Assembly: GCA_012934845.2 (NCBI GenBank)
Contig: WNNJ02000450.1
Location: forward strand, 62,001 to 126,000
Reading direction: 5' to 3'
Source of the DNA: Pomphorhynchus laevis
Lineage: Eukaryota; Acanthocephala; Palaeacanthocephala; Echinorhynchida; Pomphorhynchidae
DNA length: 64,000 bases
How positions within the stretch are numbered: the stretch's first letter is position 1; the number at the start of each line of letters is the position of its first letter. Positions 1 through 8,914 of this stretch are shown piece after piece. Under the pieces are notes generated by a model, which saw nothing but the letters and a program-made list of their open reading frames with translations, did not search any database and was not told the DNA's origin. A program made the position numbers and the translations under genes.

Positions 1-684
1 TTTCCAATTAACATACTACTATAGAAATTTTGATGGCGTTTTATTCTACACGATACTTCAATTCTATATTTTTAAGACTACAATAGTATTCTACATTTTA
101 GTATTGGTATGGCTCATCAAATACTGAGTTGAACAATGTGGTTAAGATATTTTTAAGAGAGTGAGTGGGAATTGGGTCAGAAGGAGAGGTTTTATTAGAT
201 AATGACAGAAGAACCGAAGAAACTTCATCAGACGAAACGGGAAAGAACTAGTGATATCACGTTCATGATGTATGCCAAAAAAATAGCGAAAAGTTTACAA
301 ATTCAGCGTGACGAAATTTCGCCCGCACCAGAAAATAAAAAATACAGAATTGCACGTTTTAAAGATAGAATGTGCCCTTACCTCAAAGTATGCAGATAAA
401 AGGATTATGTTAAGCAGTTAAGTTGCTAATGGACAAAGTGAATGCTTTTGATTTTTCGAGGAAATACATTTTTTGAACTAAAATGACATTGGAATTAAAA
501 AAATAGAATAGAACCTAAATCGAGTAAAATTGAGTTTTACTTATTCACCTAACAGTAATTGGCATAAGCATTTTGCTTAAAAAACTTTTCAAGTTTGATA
601 CAAGTAGTGAATCAAATTTCCATTGGGGTAGTAAACTGACACGATGTGCCAATCGGGGAAGTGACTAGTAGTTTAGAGTAGTTT
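1..684. other. AT-rich stretch with no recognised gene
   Basis: I recognise no family here apart from the small open frame at 202-399, listed separately. No inverted or tandem repeat of note is visible. The right edge is set where similarity to the LINE-B copy at 54.6 kb begins. Confidence 0.4.
202..399 (+). CDS. Hypothetical small basic ORF, 65 aa
   Basis: A 65-residue frame, rich in Lys and Arg, opens with MTEEPKKLHQ and ends at TAA. I do not recognise it. The ATG follows TTTATTAG by 3 nt, a context resembling the acceptors in front of URB1 and TCTP in this window, and a GTATGC donor-like site lies near its end (CTCAAA/GTATGC). It could be the first exon of a host gene whose remainder cannot be joined, or a chance frame. 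No domain, signal peptide or membrane segment is visible. Confidence 0.2.
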   Translation: MTEEPKKLHQTKRERTSDITFMMYAKKIAKSLQIQRDEISPAPENKKYRIARFKDRMCPYLKVCR

Positions 685-1800
685 ACTTCATATCTATCAA
701 ACCGTACTTTTCGCGTTTGTTCTAACTCTTCTCTCGCATCCTTCTTTCATCCAATCCGGTGTTCCACAAGGCTCCGTGTTACGCCCTTTGCTTTTCTCTC
801 TTCTTCTCGGTGATTTGTGTTCTATCTCTCATACATTTAATTTTAATTTTATGCAATATGCTGATGACATTATCATCTATGCTCACACACCTGCTTATCG
901 TATTCATGATCTTAGTGTTACTGCTTCCAACTGTCTTGCCTCAATTTTCAATGATCTTTCATCTCTTCGTCTTTCTCTGAACCCTAATAAATCAAAAATA
1001 ATGTGAATCCTTCCTCGACGCTTCGGCTTATAACCTCCTTCCGTATCATTAAATTCTACAATTCTTCCTATCGTCAATAATCACGTTTTCCTTGGCTTCC
1101 ATTTCGACAACAGACTTTCACTTAAACCTTTTGTTAGAGATAAAGTACGCTCATCTACCTTGATTCTTCACAACCTCCATCAAATTCGTAGATTGATCGA
1201 CTTCCCTTCATGTATGACTCTCATATCTTCTCTTCTTTTCTCAAGACTTGATTACTGTCTTAGTCTATTTTCCAACTCACCTAAATCCACTCTTCTTCCC
1301 CTACAACGCATCGTCAACGCAGCCGTCCGAATTCTCCTCCGTCTTCGTTGTTTTGATCATACATCCTACCATCTTGTTTCTCTCGATAGGCCTACCATTT
1401 ATTGTCGTGTTCAAATTCGTCTTCTTATCATTGCTTTTCGCCTTATAACTTCTCATACCCCTTCATTTCTCAACCTTCCTTTTCTCGGCAATTCTCGTCC
1501 TGTGTACTGTGCTCTGCGTTTCCGTAATTTCCTTCGTTTACATGTCCCAAACTACTCTACCACTTTTGGCTTCCGCTCCTTCATTGTGGCTGCTCCTCTC
1601 TCGTGGAATCATCTGCCCATTCATATCCGCCAATCAATATCAATGCCCTGCTCCAAACGCCTAATCCGATGTCATTTAAACAATTAATTAACATGTATGA
1701 CTTCTGCTGTGTTTTTTTGTTAGTGGACTTGTAAGCGTGCAGCTGTCACGCATTTGCCACATTAAAAAATTATTATTGAAAATTATTATTAATAATAATG
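685..1800 (+). mobile_element. LINE-B, 5'-truncated 3' end
   Basis: This is the 3' third of a CR1/L2-like non-LTR retrotransposon. It starts inside the RT palm and ends in an untranslated tail with a GCGTG/CACGC hairpin followed by short TTATTA repeats. It aligns over its whole length with the better preserved copy at 54.4-55.7 kb, beginning at CTTCATATCTATCAAACC. 5' truncation is the usual outcome of target-primed reverse transcription. The family assignment rests on RT motifs only. Confidence 0.8.
776..1687 (+). pseudogene. LINE-B reverse transcriptase C-terminal part, broken
   Basis: The frame encodes LLFSLLLGDL and then the RT catalytic box FMQYADDIIIY, followed by the thumb and the C-terminal tail (FPSCMTLISSLLFSRLDYCL and the final SWNHLPIHI segment). 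Two in-frame stops divide it, one directly after the KSKIM segment, where the sister copy reads MWILPRR, and one shortly downstream. From 1160 to 1687 the frame is open for 175 codons. The original product copied element RNA at a nicked target; this copy is inactive. Codon use and base composition match the other LINE-B copy. Confidence 0.75.
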
Positions 1801-1899
1801 AAAACAAAAATTTTAACAGCTTAAATACACAATTACTAACTACTTACAATATAAAATGAAGAGAATATTCGTTTAAGAAGACCCTATTCACAATACAAA

Positions 1900-2035
1900 T
1901 TACGACTTCAATCGAACGACTTTAATCGAACAACAACATTCTATTCAATCGAACGACAACTGTAGAGCGACGCAAGCGAGCGCTTCAATCGAACGACTAC
2001 TATAGAACAAGGCTCGCGCTTTAATCGACTTTCAT
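1900..2035 (+). repeat. Short direct repeats, probable LINE 5'UTR
   Basis: The motif TTCAATCGAACGAC occurs three times, with variants TTTAATCGAACAAC and TTTAATCGAC, within 135 bp. The stretch ends about 35 bp before the ATG of the zinc-finger ORF at 2069, so it is most simply an untranslated leader of that element. Repeated leader units are common in non-LTR retrotransposons. Whether it is an internal promoter is inference. Confidence 0.45.
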
Positions 2036-2068
2036 AAGAATAGACGGATTACAGCTCGCATCTAGAAA

Positions 2069-2527
2069 ATGAGTTCTACGAGATGCTGTGCTTGCAATGG
2101 GCCGCATGCGGTGTGTAAAAACTGTAGTGGCGTAAGAGCATGTGGGCAATGGCAAGACTGTTTTCCGGGCAGCAGATGCTCTACTAAAAATAATGATCTT
2201 CCTCATGGCAAGCTCTCGTGCTCTACGTTCACATCTCAACCAGGTTTCGTAAATATAGTATCTACAGCAGGCACGTTGCAGAGTAACTCATCTGATTTTG
2301 TAACTCTTGATATGGAATGTTCCACATTGGAATGTGTTCTGCGGTCGTTTGTTAAGGTTCCTAGAAGCGTTCCGCGCGATTTCTTTAAACGTGACTTCGT
2401 TTGTGGATTGTGCTCCGCCAATCGTCTGTCAGAACTAAACAATATCTTTGAGAAGACTAAAATATCTAAGATAGAAGGTTTGCATAAAGAGATAGATAAA
2501 TTGCGAGGATCGATACATGCCTTATAG
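2069..2527 (+). CDS. LINE ORF1-like zinc-finger protein, 152 aa, truncated
   Basis: The frame begins MSSTRCCACNGPHAVCKNC and is rich in Cys near the N-terminus (paired Cys spacing CxxC..CxxC), followed by a second CxxC at CGLCSANR and a likely coiled coil at the end (KISKIEGLHKEIDKLRG). A Cys-rich PHD-like module followed by a coiled coil is typical of ORF1 proteins of CR1-like LINEs, which bind element RNA. The frame stops at 2527, and coding-like sequence continues with the same character (SFANVLKHVV) until the EN fragment, so the protein is probably shortened by a nonsense change. It belongs to a family different from LINE-A. Confidence 0.5.
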   Translation: MSSTRCCACNGPHAVCKNCSGVRACGQWQDCFPGSRCSTKNNDLPHGKLSCSTFTSQPGFVNIVSTAGTLQSNSSDFVTLDMECSTLECVLRSFVKVPRSVPRDFFKRDFVCGLCSANRLSELNNIFEKTKISKIEGLHKEIDKLRGSIHAL

Positions 2528-2639
2528 ACAAAAATAGGCAGTACATCTAACGTGATTAGTACAATTGGAGTAAATCAATCGCTCTCCTTCGCTAACGTTT
2601 TGAAACACGTTGTAACTCGTTCGGTTTTGACTACCGAAC

Positions 2640-2850
2640 TTCTCGATGATGTTTCTTCCTATAAACCCCTTATCATAGTCGGTGACTTTAACGCGAATTC
2701 TAGCAAATATTCTCTTAAACTATAGCTATTAATAGAGTTCTTTGCTTCACACAATCTAATTCTTCATTCCCCGATTGAAGGTTGGACGTATGAAATTGGT
2801 TAATCTAGAAGCTGTCTCGATTTAATCTTTACTAACACGAGTGTTCATAA
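2640..2850 (+). pseudogene. LINE endonuclease (EEP) C-terminal fragment
   Basis: Translation gives IIVGDFNANSSKYS, then LIEFFASHNLILHSPIEGWTYEIG, then SRSCLDLIFTN (each broken by stops). GDFN and the later S-x-LDLIF segment are hallmark motifs of the apurinic-type endonuclease of LINEs, where the enzyme nicks the target strand. The catalytic SDH end is missing and stops interrupt the frame. It probably belongs to the same decayed element as the ORF1 at 2069, with a large deletion between them. Confidence 0.55.
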
Positions 2851-2979
2851 CATGTGCTTAGATTTCGAGTCCGTATGGATGCTACGTCGAAAACATAAGC
2901 CAGTTATATGCATATTTGACCATCTTCTGGCTTCTCCTAGTAATTGTTTTCTTCCTACAATATCCTTCTACAACACAAG

Positions 2980-3870
2980 TAGAATGATATTTATCAGGAA
3001 ATTAAAGCCGATAAACAAAACAGGATCCACCAGACAAGAGATGATTTGAAATCCGTCTCCGATGAACTTCTGACGATCATCGAAAACGCAAATAGGATCG
3101 GCTCTTCAGCTTGGCTTGACCCAAGAAACCTAGACAATAAATTATTTCTGAACTCGAACGAATTCAGAGATGCCCTTGTTGTCAGATACAACGGGAAAAA
3201 TCAATCCGAACCCTCCAAATGCAATTGTGGTAAAGATTTCGATATCCCACACGCACCTTAGTGCAACTCTGCAGGCCATACTTTCATACGACACAATTCA
3301 GTGACAATTGAGATGGGGACCATGCTACGGGAAACATGTCATGACGTTCAATAAGAACCACAACTTACGCCGATTCCCGCTAATGTCATCTTAGAAAAGA
3401 CAACGACCACACGAGATGCACGCTCGGATATCAAATGTACAGGATTGTTTGAACATATTACGGACCGGTCCTACATGGACGTATGCATACACAATACTTT
3501 GGCTCCGTATTATGCTCACGATCGTATTCAGATACATTCCAATACAAAGAATCGAGGAAAATCAATAAAGTCGCTGAAAGAATCATTAAAGTAGAAAACG
3601 GTCCTTTCATCCGATAATAATCTCGACAACTGGTGGCATTGGGAAAGCAGCCGACATTGTATTTAGAAAGATCGCAACCATAATGTCACTGAAAAGAAAT
3701 ACATCGTATTCAGATTGCATAACAAAGATTCGTTGCAAAACATTAACAACTATCGCTAAGTGTGTGACGATGACACTGCGAGCTAAAATAGCCTCCCATA
3801 GAAAAGACCAACAGACCAGCGAAGATCCCAAGGAATACTGACAATCATCAGTTCTTTCGCTAGGATGTTG
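2980..3870 (+). pseudogene. C-terminal part of an RT-type mobile protein with CxCG-His and nuclease-like motifs
   Basis: Joined by eye across stops, this stretch shows in order AWLDPRNLDNKLFLNSNEFR-DAL, CNCGKDFDIPHA, FIRHNS, ETCHDV, EPQLTPI, TRDARSDIKCTGLF and YMDVCIHNTLAP. The same order (FRDALxxRY, CxCGxxFxxxHA, RHNxxR, VCHDV, EPxLQ, ARxDI, FFDVRVxNP) is known to me from the C-termini of many RT-annotated mobile-element proteins in cnidarians and other invertebrates. The spacing of ARSDI and YMDV resembles a PD-(D/E)xK nuclease core, which is inference. Several stops interrupt it, so it is dead. It lies just upstream of LINE-A in opposite orientation. Confidence 0.45.
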
Positions 3871-3983
3871 ATAAACTGTGATTTGTAATGATAATTTGTA
3901 ACTGTAAAGAAACCATAAGCAGTATGTATATTTAGAATGAGTTAATTTCCCGCCGTATGTTATGTTTTGTAATAAAAAACGAT

Positions 3984-5520
3984 TTATTTTAACGTGGCAA
4001 ATGCGTGCCAGCGCACGCTTACATGACCACAACAAAACAAGACTGTGAATAAGGTGCCGAGAAGGTGTGAACGGAGGAGGTGTTTGAATATGATAAAGGA
4101 AGAAGCGCGGCAGACGTCGAGAGGGAGTTGATTCCAGGCGAGTGATGCGGCGACGAGGAAGGATCGGAGACCGTAGTTGTTGGAGTAATTAGGAACGTGG
4201 AGTAAGATGGTATGACAGGAACGAAGCGATAGCGAGGTGGGGCGAGTATCGTCTAAGAAAGGAAGGTTGATGAACGATGGGGAGCCGACAGCGATGAGAC
4301 GAAAAGTTACGATAAGAAGGCGGAGTTTGATGCGGATGTGGATGGTGGGCCAGGAGAGTTGGGCAAAATATGTGGATGTGTGGTCGAAGCGACGGAGACG
4401 AAAGAGCATTCGAAAGGCGGTGTTGATTATTCGTTGTAGGGGTAGGATTATGAATTTTGGAGAATTGGCGAAAAGGCTAAGGCAGTAATCGATTTTAGGG
4501 AAAAGAAGCGATGAAAGAAGAGACATACAAGAACGGAAGTCGATAACGGGCCGGATACGGCGGATATCACGGAGAATTAAGTTAGATGAGCGGACCTTGT
4601 CACGGACGAAGGGTTTAAGGGAAAGGTGATCATCGAAATGGAAGCCTAAGAAAGTGAGATTGTGGACTATAGGGATGATTGATGAGGCAAAATATACAGT
4701 GGGAGGAGATATGTTTGGTTTACGGGGCGGATCCACATTATTTTGGACTTTTCGGGGTTTAGAACGAGATGGAGATTGGAGAGACGTTTGTAGATAGAAG
4801 AAAGACAGTTGGAGGCAGAAATGCCGATATCGTGTATGCGATGTGCGGGTGCATGAGCATAGATTAGAATGTCATCGGCGTATTGCATGACCTTAAAGGA
4901 GTAAGGTTTGATAAACGGAGATAGATCGCCAAGCAGAAGAGAGAAAAGCAGGATCGTCAAGTACTGAACCTTGTGCGACCCCGCAAAAAAATAGGGATGG
5001 GAGGGGAGGATGATGAATTAGAACAGACGTGAAAGGAACGGTCGGATGGATATGAGGCAAACCATTCTACGGAGAAAGAAGAAAAGCCATAATCATAACG
5101 AAGGTGATAAAGGAGGACGGAGTGATCGACAATGTCGAAGACGGAGGAGAGGTCGATGGATATGAGAACACTATATAAAGCCTTGTCTTAAGAAATGAGT
5201 AAGTCGTTGTAAACTTTCATAAAGGCGATTTATGTAAGGTGATTAGAGCGGAAAGCGGATTGGATAGGAGGGTACAGATTGGATGGTGAGATATAAGCGT
5301 TGATCTGTATTGATATGATGCGTTCTAAGAGCCTAGAAAGAGTAGGGATTAGTGAAATAGGACGATAGCTAGAAGGAAGGGAGGGGTCGAGCGATTGTTT
5401 CTTAAGGAGGGGACGAACGATTGCGGATTTCCAGTATGAAGGGAAGATACGACTGCGGATGGATGAGTTAAACAAGGTTGTTAGAAATGAGGATATCTAT
5501 GAGCATATGGATTTTAATAT
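3984..5520 (-). pseudogene. LINE-A reverse transcriptase and C-terminal region, broken
   Basis: From 5475 the frame reads FPSYWKSAIVRPLLKK, SSYRPISLIPTLSRLLERI and AFRSNHLT, the RT finger motifs. From 4960 it gives LLFSLLLGDL and YADDILIYAHAPAH, and from 4736 a 250-codon open stretch covers the thumb and tail with the closing AWNQLPLDVCRASSFI. Catalytic Asp residues of the YADD box are present. Stops or frameshifts break it between motifs, so no full RT can be made from this copy. Confidence 0.75.
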
Positions 5521-6469
5521 GTGAGTAGGCAGGGAATCGGCAGGTAAGGTTTTGTTGGACAACGACATGAGGACAGATGATACTTCGGTAAGTGAGACAG
5601 GGAGAAGATGAAAGAGTTCCGGAAGGATGAGGCTAGGCGGGGCAGAGTGGGATAGGATGGAGACCGGGGTGTGAGAGAGAGCAACGTGGCTACTTTAGTC
5701 TGGAGAAATGACGAATAACTATTGGCATTGATGTTGCACGGCGAAGAGGAGCGAACAAGGATTGAGTTAAAAGTATGCCAGAGAGTCTTAGAGTTGAATG
5801 AAGTGATAATTTTATGCTGTCAGAAGGAGTTGCATTTGGTACGTAGTAGGTTGAGATGAGACCGGCGAAGAGCAAGATAGGAATCACGGAAAGACGGAGT
5901 GATCGAGCGGAAATCACGTCTGAGAGAGCGGTGATAGACTTGAAAAGCATGGCAGAGTCGACGCTTTGAGAGTAGGCGTTGGATGTCAAACCATGGGGCA
6001 CGGTGCAAGCGACGGTGTGGGTGAGACTTGAAGGGCAAGAGAATATCGAGAGTGGATGTGAGTTTAGAGTCGAAAAGAAAGGCGAGTTCGTGAGGAGATG
6101 AATATGTTATTGTGGGATATAATAGAGACTATTTGTGTAAGGCAGAGCGGAGAAGGGAGTGGTCAAGATTTCTCCAAGGGCGACGTAGGATTGTAGGTGT
6201 GTGAGGAGGGGTGTGATTGTGAGTGAGATCAAGGGTGATAAGAAAGTGATCCGATAGTCCAGGATCAGAGATGGACAGTTTGGTGTAGGCAGCAAAATGA
6301 TCGGGGACAGCGATGATGTCGAGTGCCCCACCAAGTATATGTGTGGGGGCAGTGGAGATTAGTTTGTAATTGTAGTTGGATAGAATGTTGATGAACCGGA
6401 TGGAATCCGTAGAAGAGGGGCGGTCTAGGCGGATATTGAAGTCGCCTAGAACGAGTGAAGGGATTGAGG

Positions 6470-6949
6470 ACAAAGAACAATGAGAAAGGAGGTCAGCGAG
6501 TTCGGTAAAAATAAGGCAGTAGTAGCTGATGAACCAGGACGGTATACAATGGCGATATCTAGAGTGATCGGGTTAGAATAACGACATATGAGCAATTCAA
6601 AAGAGCAAGGACTGAAAGGGGGATTGATTTTGCGGAGCGACGCGGGGTGACGCGCGAATGCGACGATGCCGCCATGATTAGAGAATTAAGAAGGGCATGA
6701 GCTAAGGGGGCGGGCGGATTCGACGAGGGAGCAACCGGTAGAGAGCAGACGGCGAATGGAGAGGTCGTCGGAATCTGAGTGCCAGGATTCGGTGAGGCAG
6801 AAGATATCGATGGATTGCTTGGTGAATAGGTTGATGATAAGATCGGATTTATTGAGAATAGATCTAGTGTTGAGGAGACCGAGGCGGAAACCGTGTGTTG
6901 TGGCGAAAGAGTCTAGTGGGGTCGACACATAGGAGAGATGGAGCGCCAT
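6470..6949 (-). pseudogene. LINE-A endonuclease domain, broken
   Basis: The frame begins MALHLSYVSTPLDSF, then GFRLGLLNTRSILNKSD, FCLTESWHSDSDD and RPLSSCPS. These match the EEP-type endonuclease (LNTRS for the N-x-R box, TESW for the catalytic Glu). Further GDFNIR (near 6440) and GLSDHFLITLDL (near 6260) complete the fold but lie in other frames, so frameshifts separate them. The domain would nick the target at the start of integration. Confidence 0.65.
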
Positions 6950-7219
6950 CGAATTTTTGGACGGGTGTGGACAACTTGAAAATTTCCGTCTATATTTCGG
7001 ATGGAGAGTGATGTTTCGCCGTTTTCCTCGCGACGGCGTTTTTCGATGCGGGCTGAAGAGATTTGAGCGATTTCAGAAGGGGCGCGATCGGGGAAAATTC
7101 GAGTGGTTGAAGATGACAGAGTTTGAATCGTTGAGAGAAGACAGAAGACGCGTGAGAGCGATGCTTGAAAACAATTTTTAGGAGAGGGGGCTGTGAAGGA
7201 TTAGATTGAGAAGATTTGT

Positions 7220-8308
7220 TTAGACGGGTGAATGCGACAGGAGAAATGTCCTTGAAAAAGGATGGTTTATCCGCAGGAACAATAGACGAGAGGATGGATC
7301 TGAAGGCGGAAACATCGTGGTCCAGACGTGCTTGTGATATAAGGAGTTAGAAGGCGTGATATTAGTGACAATGGCGCAACGATCGCGAGAAGCAAAGCGC
7401 TTCCGTAAAGGAGGACGACTGACGTGAGTAGGTGAGATCACGATAGAAGAGATGGCAGTTGATGATTTGGAGGGATTTGGTTTAACGACGGGAGACATAG
7501 AGGATAATGATAATAAAGAAGGTGGCAAGCGATGTGAGGAAAGGTTATGAGTGGAAGGATAGTGGAGGTTGGTGGAGGTGATTTTGATTGATGGATGCAA
7601 GGTATTGAGAAACGAGACAGGAAGGACGGGACGTGGGGTGTCGGGGAGTGAAAATACATTAGTTGTAACAATTTGCGGCTCCGTCACTGTCTCGGTAGAT
7701 TTATCATAAACTTGACAAAATCCATCTTGCTGCGATACAATTTGCGGCTCCTTCAGATTATCTGATGATGGATTATCTGATGATGACGTAGAAACGCAAT
7801 GAGTAGTAGAAATGTAAGGTGATTTATCTGATACGACTAAAGAAATACTGGGTTGCAAATGGTCAATGACAGTAACATCAGAAGATTGAGCTGATTGATT
7901 GGGCAAAATTGAAGGATGTATAGTAATACCTGTAGAAGAGATGGGAGATTTGGCATTCTTAGAGGCAATCGAACGCGGAAGAATTGGGCATCGATGTTGA
8001 AACTTATTACAATACGAAGAGGCATGTGTGGACATCGCTGCATTGCCAGATAGTTTCAATATATTTGTCTTGAGACTCTCTATTTCACTCTTCATCGTAT
8101 TTATCATCTTAGCCGAACAGTAGCCACAGTAGAATTCGTTGTCTGCAAGGCAAGATGCCTGGGATTCTGAAGTCCAAATACTTACCCACGTGTGACAATC
8201 ATTGTTTGAGCAAAGGACTTGTTGTTCAGATCCATTGGAAACATCTCTAACATCGGTGTTGGATGCGACATGGTTGGGAACTTGAGACTTTTGTTTTTTT
8301 CGACCCAT
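7220..8308 (-). CDS. LINE-A ORF1 protein with PHD-like zinc finger, 362 aa
   Basis: It starts MGRKKQKSQVPNHVA, a basic segment. A Cys4-His-Cys3-like module follows at about residues 30-75 (VLCSNNDCHTWVSIW, then ASCLADNEFYCGYC), then a short coiled coil (NTMKSEIESLKTNILKL) and a long Ser/Thr/Pro-rich tail. PHD fingers in ORF1 are known from CR1-like LINEs; the protein is expected to bind element RNA or chromatin. The tail contains two EPQIV copies and the doubled NPSSDN/SSDN segment. Against the plus-strand copy the frame slips by one base near 7335 (SLYHKHVW here, SLSPQARL there), so the last 40 or so residues are out of frame. Confidence 0.65.
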   Translation of the reverse strand: MGRKKQKSQVPNHVASNTDVRDVSNGSEQQVLCSNNDCHTWVSIWTSESQASCLADNEFYCGYCSAKMINTMKSEIESLKTNILKLSGNAAMSTHASSYCNKFQHRCPILPRSIASKNAKSPISSTGITIHPSILPNQSAQSSDVTVIDHLQPSISLVVSDKSPYISTTHCVSTSSSDNPSSDNLKEPQIVSQQDGFCQVYDKSTETVTEPQIVTTNVFSLPDTPRPVLPVSFLNTLHPSIKITSTNLHYPSTHNLSSHRLPPSLLSLSSMSPVVKPNPSKSSTAISSIVISPTHVSRPPLRKRFASRDRCAIVTNITPSNSLYHKHVWTTMFPPSDPSSRLLFLRINHPFSRTFLLSHSPV

Positions 8309-8330
8309 TTGTATATAGTCGTTTGATTCG

Positions 8331-8749
8331 TGATTTTATTCTCCTCGTTGTATGTATATTAGATTGTATGTTATTTATTGTATAGAACTTAATATAACCA
8401 AATATAAGCAATCTGGAATGTAAGTAACTTTAATCAACAATTTAAATCTAGTATAGTAATAAATATTGTATATAAAAAATATAGATATCGACTAATTAAT
8501 TGCACATGAATGTTACTGTCTGTATAGAGGCCCGTTTGAGGGAACTTAATAAATAATGTATTATTAAAATTATTATTAAAAAAAGTTATTAGAGATTGCA
8601 TCTTTTCTCTCGCATCTTTTGTCTTGCAAGCGCGGAGGTTTTTAAAGTGTGCGTCATAACATTTTAAGAGACAACATCGCTCAGAAATTAACGTCAGCTT
8701 GCAGCGGAGTCGGGATTGAGCCAAGCTTAGAGCGTGTCAGCGATCACCT
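8331..8749. other. Flank between LINE-A and the Gypsy insertion
   Basis: AT-rich sequence without a recognised coding region. The 96-codon minus-strand frame at 8434-8724 has no motif I know. A stretch with ATTATTAAAATTATTATT near 8560 resembles one at about 13470, on the other side of the Gypsy element, so both may belong to one older low-complexity repeat. The last five bases before the Gypsy element (CACCT) are half of its target duplication. Confidence 0.35.
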
Positions 8750-8847
8750 TGTGATAACCAGAGAGAATAAATGGCTTTTATTCACGAATCTACAAATAGT
8801 AGGTAAAGTTAAATATAAATGATAAAGTAATTAAATGTGATACCACA
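8750..8847 (-). repeat. 3' LTR of the Gypsy element (98 bp)
   Basis: Begins TGTGATAACC on the plus strand and ends GATACCACA. It is identical to 12645-12742. The outside neighbour is CACCT. Confidence 0.92.
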
Positions 8848-8914
8848 TTCATCCCATGTGATAGTTTTGGAAGTATGCAGGACTTCTTCGACTTCTTGTA
8901 CTTCGTCGGTAGAA

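Larger units (their letters stand above)
3975..8330 (-). mobile_element. LINE-A, nearly full-length minus-strand copy
   Basis: On the minus strand this reads, 5' to 3': ORF1 with a PHD-like finger (8308-7220), an AP-type endonuclease (from 6949), RT (about 5520-4670), a C-terminal tail (to 3984) and a 3' end with the hairpin GCGTGCGCTGGCACGC and an AATAAATC tail. The RT contains SAFRSNH, VMQYADDILIYAHAP and LNPEKSKIMW. It matches the plus-strand copy at 13.7-17.2 kb almost throughout. The L2/CR1-like placement rests on motifs. ORF2 is interrupted by several frameshifts and stops, so it is not mobile on its own now. Confidence 0.85.

Noticed and set aside
4237-4488. Arg-rich plus-strand ORF (and its mirror at 16611-16862)
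   Set aside because: It is the antisense shadow of the LINE-A C-terminal coding region, present in both copies.
8434-8724. 96-codon minus-strand ORF as a gene
   Set aside because: No motif, low complexity in its second half, and no sign of splicing or conservation.
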